Assembly: GCA_003141795.1 (NCBI GenBank)
Contig: PLNO01000222.1
Span: forward strand, 1-26,429
Reading direction: 5' to 3'
DNA: 26,429 bases
DNA from: Spirochaetaceae bacterium
GTDB lineage: Bacteria > Spirochaetota > Spirochaetia > SZUA-6 > Fen-1364
The position numbers and the translations under genes were made by a program. The notes under the pieces were generated by a model, which was not told where the DNA came from, did not search any database, and was given only the letters and a program-made list of their open reading frames with translations. Below are positions 14,149 to 21,548 of the stretch, one piece after another. Each line of letters starts with the position of its first letter. Position 1 is the first letter of the stretch.

Positions 14149-15668
14149 GCCTGTGCCGTCCCGTTTCCCGCTTTTCCGCTGATGATGGAGAGGAGCTCGG
14201 GCTCGCCGACGGCGGTCGCGTCGGCAATTTCCTTCCTCAGTGTCCCCTCACGCATCACAAGGACACGGTTGCAGTTGTGAAGGATCTCGGGGATCTCGTC
14301 GGAGATCACGAGGATCGCCATACCCTTTTCCGCCAGGGAACGGATGATCTCGTGGATGTTGCTCTTGGAGGAGATGTCGATGCCGATGGTCGGACAGTCG
14401 AGAATGAACACCTTGGGCTGCGTTGCAAGCCACTTCGCGAGGACAACCCTCTGCTGGTTGCCTCCGGAGAGGCTCAGCGCGCTCGCGCGCGAAGAGGGAG
14501 TCTTGATCTTGAGCTCCCCGATCCAGTCATCCTGCGTCTTCTTCACGCGCGCGGGATCGAGGAGGTGGAGGAAGCCCAGCAGTTTCCTCAGCACCGTGAT
14601 GACGATGTTGTCCCCGATGGACTGCACCGTGAAAAGACCCTGCGAAAGACGGTCCTCGGGGAGATACCCGATGCCCAGGCGCACCGCGTCTTGCGGAGAG
14701 CGGATGTGCACGGGGCTTCCGTTCAGGAGGATGGTCCCTGCGTCCGGCGGGTTCAGGCCGAACAGGGAGAGGGCGAGCTCCGTCCTGCCCGAGCCGATGA
14801 GCCCGGTAAGCCCGAGGATCTCCCCCGGCCACAGGGAGAAGCTCACATCCTGGAAATGCCCCCTGCGGCTCAAACCGCGCACCTCGAGGATGGGCGTACC
14901 CTGGCGTTTCTCCGCGGGCACGACGTACGGGGTGTAGTCGATGTTGCGCCCCGTCATGAGGAAGGTGAGCTTGCGGTCATCCAGCTCCGCGGTGGGGTAG
15001 TCACCGACCTTCTGGCCGTCGCGGATGATCGTGACCATCTCCGCTATCTCGAAGACCTCGCTCAGCTTGTGGCTGATGAAGAGGATCGCGATGCCCTTCT
15101 GCTTCAGCCGGGCGATGACGGAGAAGAGGTGGTCCACGTCGTCCCGCGTGATGGCCGAGGTGGGTTCGTCCATGATGATGAGCTTCGCGCCCTGCGTGAG
15201 GCTGCGCGTGATGGCGACGATCTGCCGTTTGGCGACGGAGAGGTCCTCCACGCGCGCGTCGAGGTTGATGTTTTCACCGATTTCGGAAAGTCCGCGCGCG
15301 GCGATGTCCCGGACCTCTTTCCAGTTGATGAAGCTCGCCCTGCGCTCCACGAACTGGTTGAGGGAGATGTTCTCCGCGACGCTGACGTTGGGGTAGAGGG
15401 ACAGGTCCTGGTAGATGATCTGCACTCCCGCCCGGATGGAGTCGATGGCCTGGAGGTGCTCGTACACCCGGCCGCCGATGAGGATCTCTCCCGAATCGGG
15501 GGTGACGACGCCACCGATGCACTTGATGAGCGTGGACTTGCCCGAGCCGTTTTCCCCGACAAGGCAGTGGACCTCACCGGCCCCGATGGAAAGGCTCACG
15601 TCCTTCAGCGCCTGCACCCCGGCGTACGCCTTGGAAATGTTACGGACCTCGAGAAAAGACTCTGTCAT
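14145..15668 (-). CDS. Sugar ABC importer ATPase (RbsA/MglA type, two nucleotide-binding domains)
   Basis: A 507-aa fused ATPase that powers the two permeases. Domain 1 has Walker A GENGSGKST (38-46), signature LSVAKRQ and Walker B IIMDEPTSAI. Domain 2 has Walker A LIGSGRTE, with Arg for Lys as is usual in this class, and the canonical signature LSGGNQQRVVLAKWL, but its Walker B reads FILDCPTIGID: the catalytic Glu of DEPT is replaced by Cys. The base sequence confirms this. One full site can still form from Walker A/B of domain 1 and the signature of domain 2. The gene follows the binding-protein gene after an 88-base gap that contains an intrinsic terminator. Confidence 0.95.
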   Translation of the reverse strand: MTESFLEVRNISKAYAGVQALKDVSLSIGAGEVHCLVGENGSGKSTLIKCIGGVVTPDSGEILIGGRVYEHLQAIDSIRAGVQIIYQDLSLYPNVSVAENISLNQFVERRASFINWKEVRDIAARGLSEIGENINLDARVEDLSVAKRQIVAITRSLTQGAKLIIMDEPTSAITRDDVDHLFSVIARLKQKGIAILFISHKLSEVFEIAEMVTIIRDGQKVGDYPTAELDDRKLTFLMTGRNIDYTPYVVPAEKRQGTPILEVRGLSRRGHFQDVSFSLWPGEILGLTGLIGSGRTELALSLFGLNPPDAGTILLNGSPVHIRSPQDAVRLGIGYLPEDRLSQGLFTVQSIGDNIVITVLRKLLGFLHLLDPARVKKTQDDWIGELKIKTPSSRASALSLSGGNQQRVVLAKWLATQPKVFILDCPTIGIDISSKSNIHEIIRSLAEKGMAILVISDEIPEILHNCNRVLVMREGTLRKEIADATAVGEPELLSIISGKAGNGTAQA

Positions 15669-15684
15669 GCTTCACCTAGCCAAC

Positions 15685-15734
15685 AAAAAAGGGTTGATTG
15701 GATGATCGCATGGGATGCGGGTCCAATCAACCCC
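15685..15734 (-). terminator. Intrinsic terminator/attenuator between binding-protein and ATPase genes
   Basis: On the minus strand a perfect 12-base stem, GGGTTGATTGGA (15733-15722) and TCCAATCAACCC (15702-15691), is followed at once by six T (15690-15685). It stands inside the operon, so partial read-through would give much more binding protein than ATPase and permease, a usual arrangement for binding-protein-dependent importers. Confidence 0.88.
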
Positions 15735-15756
15735 GTCGTATCAGAGACTCGGAACC

Positions 15757-16797
15757 TTAGAGCTTGTACTTCCCGTCGGATCCGACCCAGTCCTTCAGGT
15801 TGTCCTTGTTCACGTCGACCCACGCAGCGCCGTAGATGACAGGAACGCCGGAAGCGTTGTTCTTGATCGTGATCTTCTCATAGCCGGGCTTGCCGAGGTT
15901 CATGCCTTCGGTGATCTTGTTGCCCTTGAGCAGCTCGTAGGCCGCGCGCGCCGTGACGTACCCGGCGTCCGCGGGGACCCAGAAGTGGATGGAAACGACC
16001 GCACCGGTCTTGATGTAGTCGCCGGCGACGGACGGCAGACAGGTGCCGAACGCCGCGACCTTGCCGATGAGGCCTTTCTCGGTGATGGCCTGTGCCGCGC
16101 CGGGAACGGTGCTCATTGCGCTGCCCATGAGTGCCTTGAGGTCCGGATAGGTCTTCAGCAGCTCGAGGGTCTTGTCGTGAGCGATCTGCTGGTTTTCCTG
16201 CTCCTCCTGGCGGTCAGTGGCGGTCTTGAGGCCGGGATACATGGCCTGGGCCTGCGCGATCTCGCCGTCGACCCACTGGTTGTGCGTGGTGGAGGTGAGG
16301 TGACCGACGAACGGCTGCCACATTCCGCTGGTGCCGAGCCACTTGGCCATGACATCCATCATGTGCTTGCCGTACGCCGTGTTGTCGAAGGCTTCCACGT
16401 CGTAGCTGACCTGCTGCTGGACCGAGGCTTCGTGCGTCAGGGTGATGATGCCAGCGTCGTTGGCCCTCTTGAACACCGACACCAGGGATGCCGGGTCATT
16501 GGGGACCGCGAGGATGGCGTTCACGCCCTTGGCGGTGAGGTCTTCGATGATCTTCGCCTGAGCCGCAGGGTCGGCGGTTGCCGCACCCGTCTGGTAGGCG
16601 TTGATATCGGGATAATCCTTGCCGAATGCGGTGATCCCGAGGCGCATGTTGTCGAACCACGCGACCCCTTCGAGCTTAACCACCATGACGATGGACTTCT
16701 GCTTGCCAGCGGCGCCGGCCTGTTCCTTCTGCGCATTCGCGAACGCGAATGTGGACAGAAGAAGCAGAGATGTGATGACGATGAGCAATTTCTTCAT
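15757..16797 (-). CDS. Periplasmic sugar-binding protein of the RbsABC-type importer
   Basis: A 346-aa exported protein. The signal peptide MKKLLIVITSLLLLSTFAFA is followed by NAQKEQAGAAG, an N-terminus seen often in spirochaete binding proteins. The body is a type I periplasmic-binding (Peripla_BP_4) fold: GITAFGKDYPDINAYQTG, IIEDLTAKGVNAILAVPNDP, DAGIITLTHEAS and VAAFGTCLPSVAGDYIKTG. It has a general likeness to the LsrB/RhaS branch, but the ligand is unknown. Strong AAGGAGGAC precedes the ATG. It is the first gene of the importer operon, with two candidate promoters upstream and a terminator just after it, so it should be its most abundant product. Confidence 0.94.
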   Translation of the reverse strand: MKKLLIVITSLLLLSTFAFANAQKEQAGAAGKQKSIVMVVKLEGVAWFDNMRLGITAFGKDYPDINAYQTGAATADPAAQAKIIEDLTAKGVNAILAVPNDPASLVSVFKRANDAGIITLTHEASVQQQVSYDVEAFDNTAYGKHMMDVMAKWLGTSGMWQPFVGHLTSTTHNQWVDGEIAQAQAMYPGLKTATDRQEEQENQQIAHDKTLELLKTYPDLKALMGSAMSTVPGAAQAITEKGLIGKVAAFGTCLPSVAGDYIKTGAVVSIHFWVPADAGYVTARAAYELLKGNKITEGMNLGKPGYEKITIKNNASGVPVIYGAAWVDVNKDNLKDWVGSDGKYKL

Positions 16798-16829
16798 GCC
16801 AGGTCCTCCTTCTTGAAGATATCTCTCAG

Positions 16830-16858
16830 ACCCTACAGTCCGTGTATTGGGCTGTCAA
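16830..16858 (-). promoter_or_regulatory. Proximal candidate promoter of the sugar importer operon
   Basis: Minus strand: perfect -35 TTGACA (16858-16853), 17-base spacer, -10-like TAGGGT (16835-16830). Transcription would start near 16823, about 25 bases before the binding-protein ATG. The -10 box is weak. Confidence 0.5.
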
Positions 16859-16924
16859 GGGTTATGATGAGCGGCGGAACGTTGAACGAACTCGGGCTCC
16901 TCATACCCTCCTCTGTTACGAGAG

Positions 16925-16975
16925 CGAGCCAACGGCTCGGTCGATAATTATTGAGCCACGGGATTGAGTTGTCAA
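16925..16975 (-). promoter_or_regulatory. Distal candidate promoter with palindromic operator-like site
   Basis: Minus strand: perfect -35 TTGACA (16975-16970), 17-base spacer, -10 AATAAT (16952-16947). The palindrome CGAGCC-AAC-GGCTCG (16925-16939) falls where transcription would start, a good place for a repressor. The divergent LacI-family gene is the obvious candidate to bind there. Confidence 0.55.
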
Positions 16976-17159
16976 GTTAAATTTAAGCTAAAGATAGAGA
17001 AAAGATGAGGCGGAAAAAGCGGCCTTTCCTTGACGGAAATCTCGATTGCTCTTTCATTAATTGTTTATATAATAAATAGTTGAAATAATGATCCGAAAAA
17101 TGCTCAATAAATTTAAAAAGACAACTTGTTTAGATCGCCAGCTATGATATAAGTGATGT
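16976..17159. other. AT-rich divergent intergenic region, importer operon / lacI
   Basis: This is the remainder of the 362-base gap between the binding-protein and lacI genes and is strikingly AT-rich for this genome. On the plus strand TATAAT (17068-17073) could be the -10 box of lacI, with a poor -35 (TTGCTC) 16 bases earlier. GGAAA-AAGCGGCC-TTTCC (17012-17029) is a short inverted repeat. No strong ribosome site precedes the lacI ATG. I see no gene here. Confidence 0.45.
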
Positions 17160-18212
17160 ATGAATCTCGTGAGCCTGGCGAAGAAAGCCGGAGTATCCAC
17201 GGCAACGGTTTCCCTCGCGCTGAACAACCGCCGCGGCGTCAGCAGCCGTACGCGGGAGAAGATCCTGGACATCGCCAAAGAGGTCGGGTACAAGAAGCGC
17301 CCCTCCCGCGCCGCGACGCAGGCCACCGTCCAGCTCCTCAAGATCGTGCGCCATGGTCATACGCTCAACCAGGACCATAACGTCTTCATCTCGGACTACA
17401 TCGACGGGATCACCCACAAGGCGAAGGACGTCCACTTTCGCGTGGAGATCAGCACCGCCTCGGCGGTCAACGGCGTGGGAGAGCTCTGCCAGCAGATGGA
17501 CCAGCAGGATGTCGACGGATTCCTGATCATCGGGACGGAGCTGTCCCCCGAGGACATCCGTTTGTTCACGGCAGTGCAACGGCCGATCGTGTTCCTCGAC
17601 ACGTGCCACGATTTCCTCCCCTTCGATTTCGTCGACATGAACAACATGGACTCGGTCTTTCTGGCCGTCTCGCGCCTGGTGAGCGCCGGCCATCGATCCA
17701 TCGGCATGGTGACCTCCCCCGTGAACGTCGTGAACTTCCGCGTCCGCGAGGAAGGGTTCAGGAAAGCGCTGGCCTATCTGGGCAGGACGGTGGAGGAGCG
17801 CTTCATCTTCCGCGTGGACTCCACGTTCCAGGGCGCCTACGAGGATTTCTCCGCGGTACTCTCCGCAGGCGGCGAGCTCCCCGAAGCCCTGTTCTGCTGC
17901 AACGACATCGTCTGCCTCGGCGTTGCCCGCGCGCTGCGGGAGGCCGGCCGTCGCATCCCCGAGGACGTCTCCCTGATCGGCTTCGACAACCTGCCGGCCT
18001 CGGCGCAGAGCGATCCACCGCTCACCACGATCAAGGTCTCCAACCAGGCCATCGGCTCTTCGGCGCTGCTCCTCCTGAAGGAGCGCATCGAGAACCCCGG
18101 CAAACCCTGCTCCCGGGTCCTCATCAACGGCGAGCTGGTGGAGCGGCAGAGCGTGCGCTGTGCGCCCGGCGTTGACAATCAGATACATCGCGCTACAATT
18201 GCGCGGAAATAG
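17160..18212 (+). CDS. LacI-family transcriptional regulator
   Basis: A 350-aa repressor. The N-terminal helix-turn-helix is NLVSLAKKAGVSTATVSLAL with the hinge-side segment VSSRTREKILDIAKEVGYK. The ligand domain follows (DGFLIIGTELSPEDIRLF, VSAGHRSIGMVTSP, EALFCCNDIVCLGVARALRE, DVSLIGFDNLPASAQSDPPL). It ends with RQSVRC plus a 16-residue tail. It is transcribed away from the sugar importer and toward dhaKL, so it most likely controls both in response to an intermediate of the pathway. The ATG at 17160 gives the canonical LacI N-terminus, but the ribosome site is weak, which would keep levels low. A strong promoter for the next gene lies inside its last codons. Confidence 0.95.
   Translation: MNLVSLAKKAGVSTATVSLALNNRRGVSSRTREKILDIAKEVGYKKRPSRAATQATVQLLKIVRHGHTLNQDHNVFISDYIDGITHKAKDVHFRVEISTASAVNGVGELCQQMDQQDVDGFLIIGTELSPEDIRLFTAVQRPIVFLDTCHDFLPFDFVDMNNMDSVFLAVSRLVSAGHRSIGMVTSPVNVVNFRVREEGFRKALAYLGRTVEERFIFRVDSTFQGAYEDFSAVLSAGGELPEALFCCNDIVCLGVARALREAGRRIPEDVSLIGFDNLPASAQSDPPLTTIKVSNQAIGSSALLLLKERIENPGKPCSRVLINGELVERQSVRCAPGVDNQIHRATIARK
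18172..18199 (+). promoter_or_regulatory. Strong sigma-70-like promoter for dhaK inside the 3' end of lacI
   Basis: A perfect -35 TTGACA (18172-18177) and near-perfect -10 TACAAT (18194-18199) are separated by 16 bases. The predicted start near 18206 is just before the lacI stop (18210-18212) and the dhaK ribosome site AGAAGGAG (18213-18220). It would express dhaKL and possibly the ABC genes beyond independently of lacI. Confidence 0.72.
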
Positions 18213-18227
18213 AGAAGGAGCATGCCC

Positions 18228-19235
18228 ATGAAGAAGTTCATCAACGAGCCGAAGCAGTTCGTCGACGAGATGCTGGAAGGCATCCTCCTCGCGCACCCCG
18301 ACCAGCTCGCCTTTACCGCGGGAGATAAGCGCTGCATCGTGCGCGCCGGCACGCCCCGCAAGGGCAAGGTCGGCATCGCCACCGGCGGCGGATCGGGTCA
18401 CCTGCCCCTGTTCCTCGGATACGTCGGCCAGGGAATGCTCGACGGCTGCTCGGTGGGCGGCGTCTTCCAGTCCCCCAGCGCGGAGCAGATGCTGAACGTC
18501 ACGAAGGCCATCAGCGGCGGCGCCGGCGTCCTCTACATCTACGGGAACTACGGCGGGGACATCATGAACTTCGACATGGCCAAGGACATGGCGGCTATGG
18601 AGGACATCCCGGTCGAGCAGGTCGTCGGAGCCGAGGACGTTGCCTCCGCTCCCAAGGGGCAGGAGCAGAAACGCCGCGGAGTGGCGGGAATCTTCTATAT
18701 GTATAAATGCGCGGGCGCGATGGCGGAAAACATGGCACCGCTCGCCGAGGTGAAGCGCATCGCGGAGAAGGTGGCCGCCAACGTGCGGACCATGGGCGTC
18801 GCCCTTTCGCCCAACATCGTCCCGGAGATCGGCAAGCCCCAGTTCACCATCGGTGAGAACGAGATGGAGATCGGCATGGGCATCCACGGTGAGCCGGGCA
18901 TCAGGCGCGGTCAGCTCCGCAAGGTGGACGACATCGTGGAAGAGATGATGGGGCCGATCCTCTCCGACCTCCCCTTCGCCTCGGACGACAAGGTCTCCGT
19001 GCTCGTCAACGGCCTGGGGGCCACCCCGAAAGAGGAGATGTACCTCATCTACCGCAAGGTGGCGCAGATCCTCACGGGAAAAAAGATCAGCGTGTTCCAC
19101 GCGTACGTCGGGGAGTTCGCGACATCCCTGGAGATGGCCGGCGCCTCGATCTCCCTGCTGAAGCTCGACGATGAGCTGGAGAAGCTCCTTGCGAGGCCCG
19201 CGCGCACGCCGTTCTTCGAGCAGGTGCAGCTGTAG
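18228..19235 (+). CDS. dhaK: Dihydroxyacetone kinase-type subunit DhaK (ketotriose/ketotetrose kinase)
   Basis: A 335-aa substrate-binding subunit that holds dihydroxyacetone, or a relative such as erythrulose, for phosphorylation. By comparison with E. coli DhaK all three active residues are present: His58 in GGGSGH, Asp111 in NYGGD, and His220 in NEMEIGMGIHGEPGI, the residue that binds the ketone covalently. Loops around residues 59-90 (LPLFLGYVGQGMLDGCSVGG) differ from the E. coli type, which could mean a different ketose. AGAAGGAG is seven bases before the ATG at 18228 but only one before the ATG at 18222, so MKKFINEP is the likely start. dhaL follows after two bases. Confidence 0.92.
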   Translation: MKKFINEPKQFVDEMLEGILLAHPDQLAFTAGDKRCIVRAGTPRKGKVGIATGGGSGHLPLFLGYVGQGMLDGCSVGGVFQSPSAEQMLNVTKAISGGAGVLYIYGNYGGDIMNFDMAKDMAAMEDIPVEQVVGAEDVASAPKGQEQKRRGVAGIFYMYKCAGAMAENMAPLAEVKRIAEKVAANVRTMGVALSPNIVPEIGKPQFTIGENEMEIGMGIHGEPGIRRGQLRKVDDIVEEMMGPILSDLPFASDDKVSVLVNGLGATPKEEMYLIYRKVAQILTGKKISVFHAYVGEFATSLEMAGASISLLKLDDELEKLLARPARTPFFEQVQL

Positions 19236-19237
19236 CC

Positions 19238-19879
19238 ATGGACTCACTCACGCTGGACGACATCAAGGCGATCGTTTCCCGCATTGCCGACATCATGACG
19301 GAGAAGAAGGACGAGCTCATCCGCCTGGACGGGGCGATGGGGGACGGAGACCTCGGGCTCACGATGGAAAAGGCGTTCACCACCGCGCGCGACGAATCGG
19401 CGTCCATGACGGAAACGGATGCGGGAAAGCTCCTCATGAAGATCGGCATGTCCATAGCCCGGGCCGCCCCCTCTACCATGGGAACGCTCGCGGCCACCGG
19501 CTTCATGTCAGGTGGCAAGGCTGTGGGCGGAGTGACCGCACTCGGCGTGAAGGAGATCTCCGCGTTCTTCGAGGCTTTCGTCGCGGGCATCATGCAGCGC
19601 GGCAAAGCGAAGCCGGGAGAGAAGACGATCATCGACGTGCTGCATCCCGCCGCGGAAGCCATGGCCAGGGTTGCGGCGTCTGGCGGGAGCTTGAAGGACG
19701 CTTTCATCGCGTGCCGTGACGCTGCGGCGGAAGGTCTCGTGCGCACGCGCGAAATGATCGCCCAGCACGGCAGGGTGGCGTACTACCAGGAACAGGCAAA
19801 AGGCAAGGAAGACCCCGGTGCCGTTGCCGGCACCTACATCCTCCAGGGCTTCTGGGGATACGTTCTCGACAAGGCATGA
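19238..19879 (+). CDS. dhaL: Dihydroxyacetone kinase-type subunit DhaL (nucleotide-binding)
   Basis: A 213-aa all-helical subunit carrying the phosphate donor. The Mg-binding aspartates are intact as LDGAMGDGDLG (Asp31, Asp36, Asp38). SMGMS-type helix segments follow (IGMSIARAAPSTMGTLAATG), then QRGKAKPGEKTIIDVLHPA and EDPGAVAGTYIL, matching the family to the end. In PTS-type systems ADP on DhaL is re-phosphorylated by DhaM, but no DhaM, HPr or EI gene is nearby, so an ATP-exchanging version or a distant DhaM is needed. The stop overlaps the ATG of the following ABC ATPase gene by four bases. Confidence 0.92.
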   Translation: MDSLTLDDIKAIVSRIADIMTEKKDELIRLDGAMGDGDLGLTMEKAFTTARDESASMTETDAGKLLMKIGMSIARAAPSTMGTLAATGFMSGGKAVGGVTALGVKEISAFFEAFVAGIMQRGKAKPGEKTIIDVLHPAAEAMARVAASGGSLKDAFIACRDAAAEGLVRTREMIAQHGRVAYYQEQAKGKEDPGAVAGTYILQGFWGYVLDKA

Positions 19880-20823
19880 TCGAATCCGACAATCTCGTCA
19901 AACGCTACGGCGCCTTCGAGGCCGTGAAGGGCGTCTCCTTCAGCATCGAGCAGGGCCAGGTGGTGGGGCTGCTCGGCCCGAACGGTGCGGGCAAGACCTC
20001 CATCATGCGGATCCTCACCTGCTACCACTTCCCGACCAGCGGCACGGCGCGCGTGGACTCCCACGACGTCGTGACCGAGCCCCATGCCGTGCGCAAAGCC
20101 ATCGGTTACCTGCCGGAGAACGCGCCGCTGTACGCCGACATGAAGGTGAAGGAATACCTCACGTTCACCGCGGATGCGCGCGGGCTCATCGGGCCCCGGA
20201 GGAAGGAGCGCATGGAGAGCGTCGTGGACTCCTGCGGCCTTTCCGAGGTGTTCGGCCGGGAGATCAGCAGGCTCTCCAAGGGGTACCGCCAGCGCGTCGG
20301 GCTCGCGCAGGCCATCATCCACGACCCTGCCGTGCTCGTGCTGGACGAGCCGACGACGGGCCTCGACCCCAACCAGATCGTGGAGATCCGGGCGCTCATC
20401 ACGAGCCTCGGCCGGAAGAAGACCGTCATCCTTTCCACCCACATCCTCCAGGAGGTGGAGGCGCTCTGTCGCAGGGTGCTCATCATGAACGCGGGCAGGC
20501 TCGTCGCACAGGGGACCCCGGATGAGATCGCGAAAGGGATCCGTGAGAGTCTCGTGCTGTCCGTGACGCTCAAGGGCCCGCTCGCACCTGAAGCCGCCGC
20601 GAGCCTTGGAACGATTCCCGGCGTGCGCTCGGTGTCAGCGCTGCGCACGCTCCCGGAGGATCGGGTGGAGGCTGACCTCGACGTGGCGCCAGGGAGCGAC
20701 CCGTCGGAGGCCGTCTACGACTGGGCGGTGGCCAATGGGTGCAAGATCCTCGGCATGCGCACGGAGAAGACGAGCCTGGAGGAGATATTCGCGCAGCTCA
20801 CCACGGGTGCCCGCGATGCATAG
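19876..20823 (+). CDS. ABC transporter ATPase, GldA-like (CcmA/DrrA class)
   Basis: A 315-aa ATPase. Walker A GPNGAGKT is at 34-41. The Q-loop region GYLPENAPLYADMKVKEYL follows, then signature LSKGYRQRVGLAQAI, Walker B VLVLDEPTTGLDP and switch His in LSTHILQEVEALC. Residues from about 220 form the extra C-terminal domain of exporter-type ATPases, ending in the usual TEKTSLEEIFAQL. With the next three genes it forms the GldA-GldF-GldG-DUF4340 set found in many diderm bacteria; in Bacteroidetes Gld proteins are tied to gliding, elsewhere the cargo is unknown. The start overlaps the dhaL stop (ATGA), so it is co-translated with the kinase genes. Confidence 0.93.
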   Translation: MIESDNLVKRYGAFEAVKGVSFSIEQGQVVGLLGPNGAGKTSIMRILTCYHFPTSGTARVDSHDVVTEPHAVRKAIGYLPENAPLYADMKVKEYLTFTADARGLIGPRRKERMESVVDSCGLSEVFGREISRLSKGYRQRVGLAQAIIHDPAVLVLDEPTTGLDPNQIVEIRALITSLGRKKTVILSTHILQEVEALCRRVLIMNAGRLVAQGTPDEIAKGIRESLVLSVTLKGPLAPEAAASLGTIPGVRSVSALRTLPEDRVEADLDVAPGSDPSEAVYDWAVANGCKILGMRTEKTSLEEIFAQLTTGARDA

Positions 20824-21538
20824 GATAGCCGCGGTGGCGCGCAGGGAGCTGCGCGCCTACTTCACGACCCCCGTGGCCTACATCGTGGTGATTTTCTTCC
20901 TCGTCGTGACGGCGGCGTGGTTCTTCTACGCGCAGCAGTTCTTCGCGCAGGGCACCGCCACGCTGCGAGGCTACTTCACCCTCTGGCCGATCCTCTTCAT
21001 CCTGCTCCTTCCTGCAATCACGATGAGGAGCTGGGCGGAAGAGCGGCGCCAGGGCACTGCGGAGATCCTCCTCACGCTCCCCTTCCGGGAAAGCGAGCTG
21101 GTCCTCGGAAAGTTCGCCGCCTCCCTCTGCCTGCTCCTCTTCACCATGGTGCTCACCCTCGCGGTCCCGCTCTCCGTGGCGCCGCTGGGGTTCTTCGAGC
21201 CGGGACAGATCGCCACGCAGTACCTCGGTGTCCTGCTCTTGGGCTGCGCCGGCCTTGCCGCGGGCCAGTTCATCTCCGCGCTCTCTGCCAACCAGATATC
21301 GGCGTTCCTCTTCAGCGTCGTGTTCATGCTCTTCATCACCATGATCGGCCGCATCCCGTCCGTCGTCGTCCTGCCGGGATGGATCGCGGGGGTGCTCTCC
21401 TGGGTGTCGCTGGACTATCACTTCGACAGCTTCGGCAAGGGGGTGCTCGATACGCGCGACGCCCTGTACTTCATCGTCCTGGCCGTCGCCTTCCTCTACG
21501 TGACGACCAAGGTGCTGCTCGTGCGGCGCTATCGGTAG
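20816..21538 (+). CDS. ABC transporter permease, GldF-like
   Basis: A 240-aa inner-membrane protein with six likely membrane segments, beginning after the positive N-terminus MHRIAAVARRELRAYFTTPV. The next part, RSWAEERRQGTAEILLTLPF, is the typical cytoplasmic loop of ABC-2-type permeases of the GldF/NosY group. It ends with FIVLAVAFLYVTTKVLLVRR. The ATG at 20816 overlaps the ATPase gene by eight bases. An upstream extension of the frame lies entirely inside the ATPase gene and is not used. It should form the channel with the GldA-like ATPase. Confidence 0.92.
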   Translation: MHRIAAVARRELRAYFTTPVAYIVVIFFLVVTAAWFFYAQQFFAQGTATLRGYFTLWPILFILLLPAITMRSWAEERRQGTAEILLTLPFRESELVLGKFAASLCLLLFTMVLTLAVPLSVAPLGFFEPGQIATQYLGVLLLGCAGLAAGQFISALSANQISAFLFSVVFMLFITMIGRIPSVVVLPGWIAGVLSWVSLDYHFDSFGKGVLDTRDALYFIVLAVAFLYVTTKVLLVRRYR

Positions 21539-21548
21539 GGGCACCACG

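Noticed and set aside
14277..15839. Long plus-strand open frame opposite the sugar ATPase gene
   Set aside because: Antisense shadow of a clear ATPase gene; runs through the terminator hairpin.
17142..19247. Very long open frame (701 codons) on the minus strand across lacI and dhaK
   Set aside because: It is the mirror of two well-supported genes in GC-rich DNA. Its translation is His/Asp/Arg-rich low-quality sequence with no family features.
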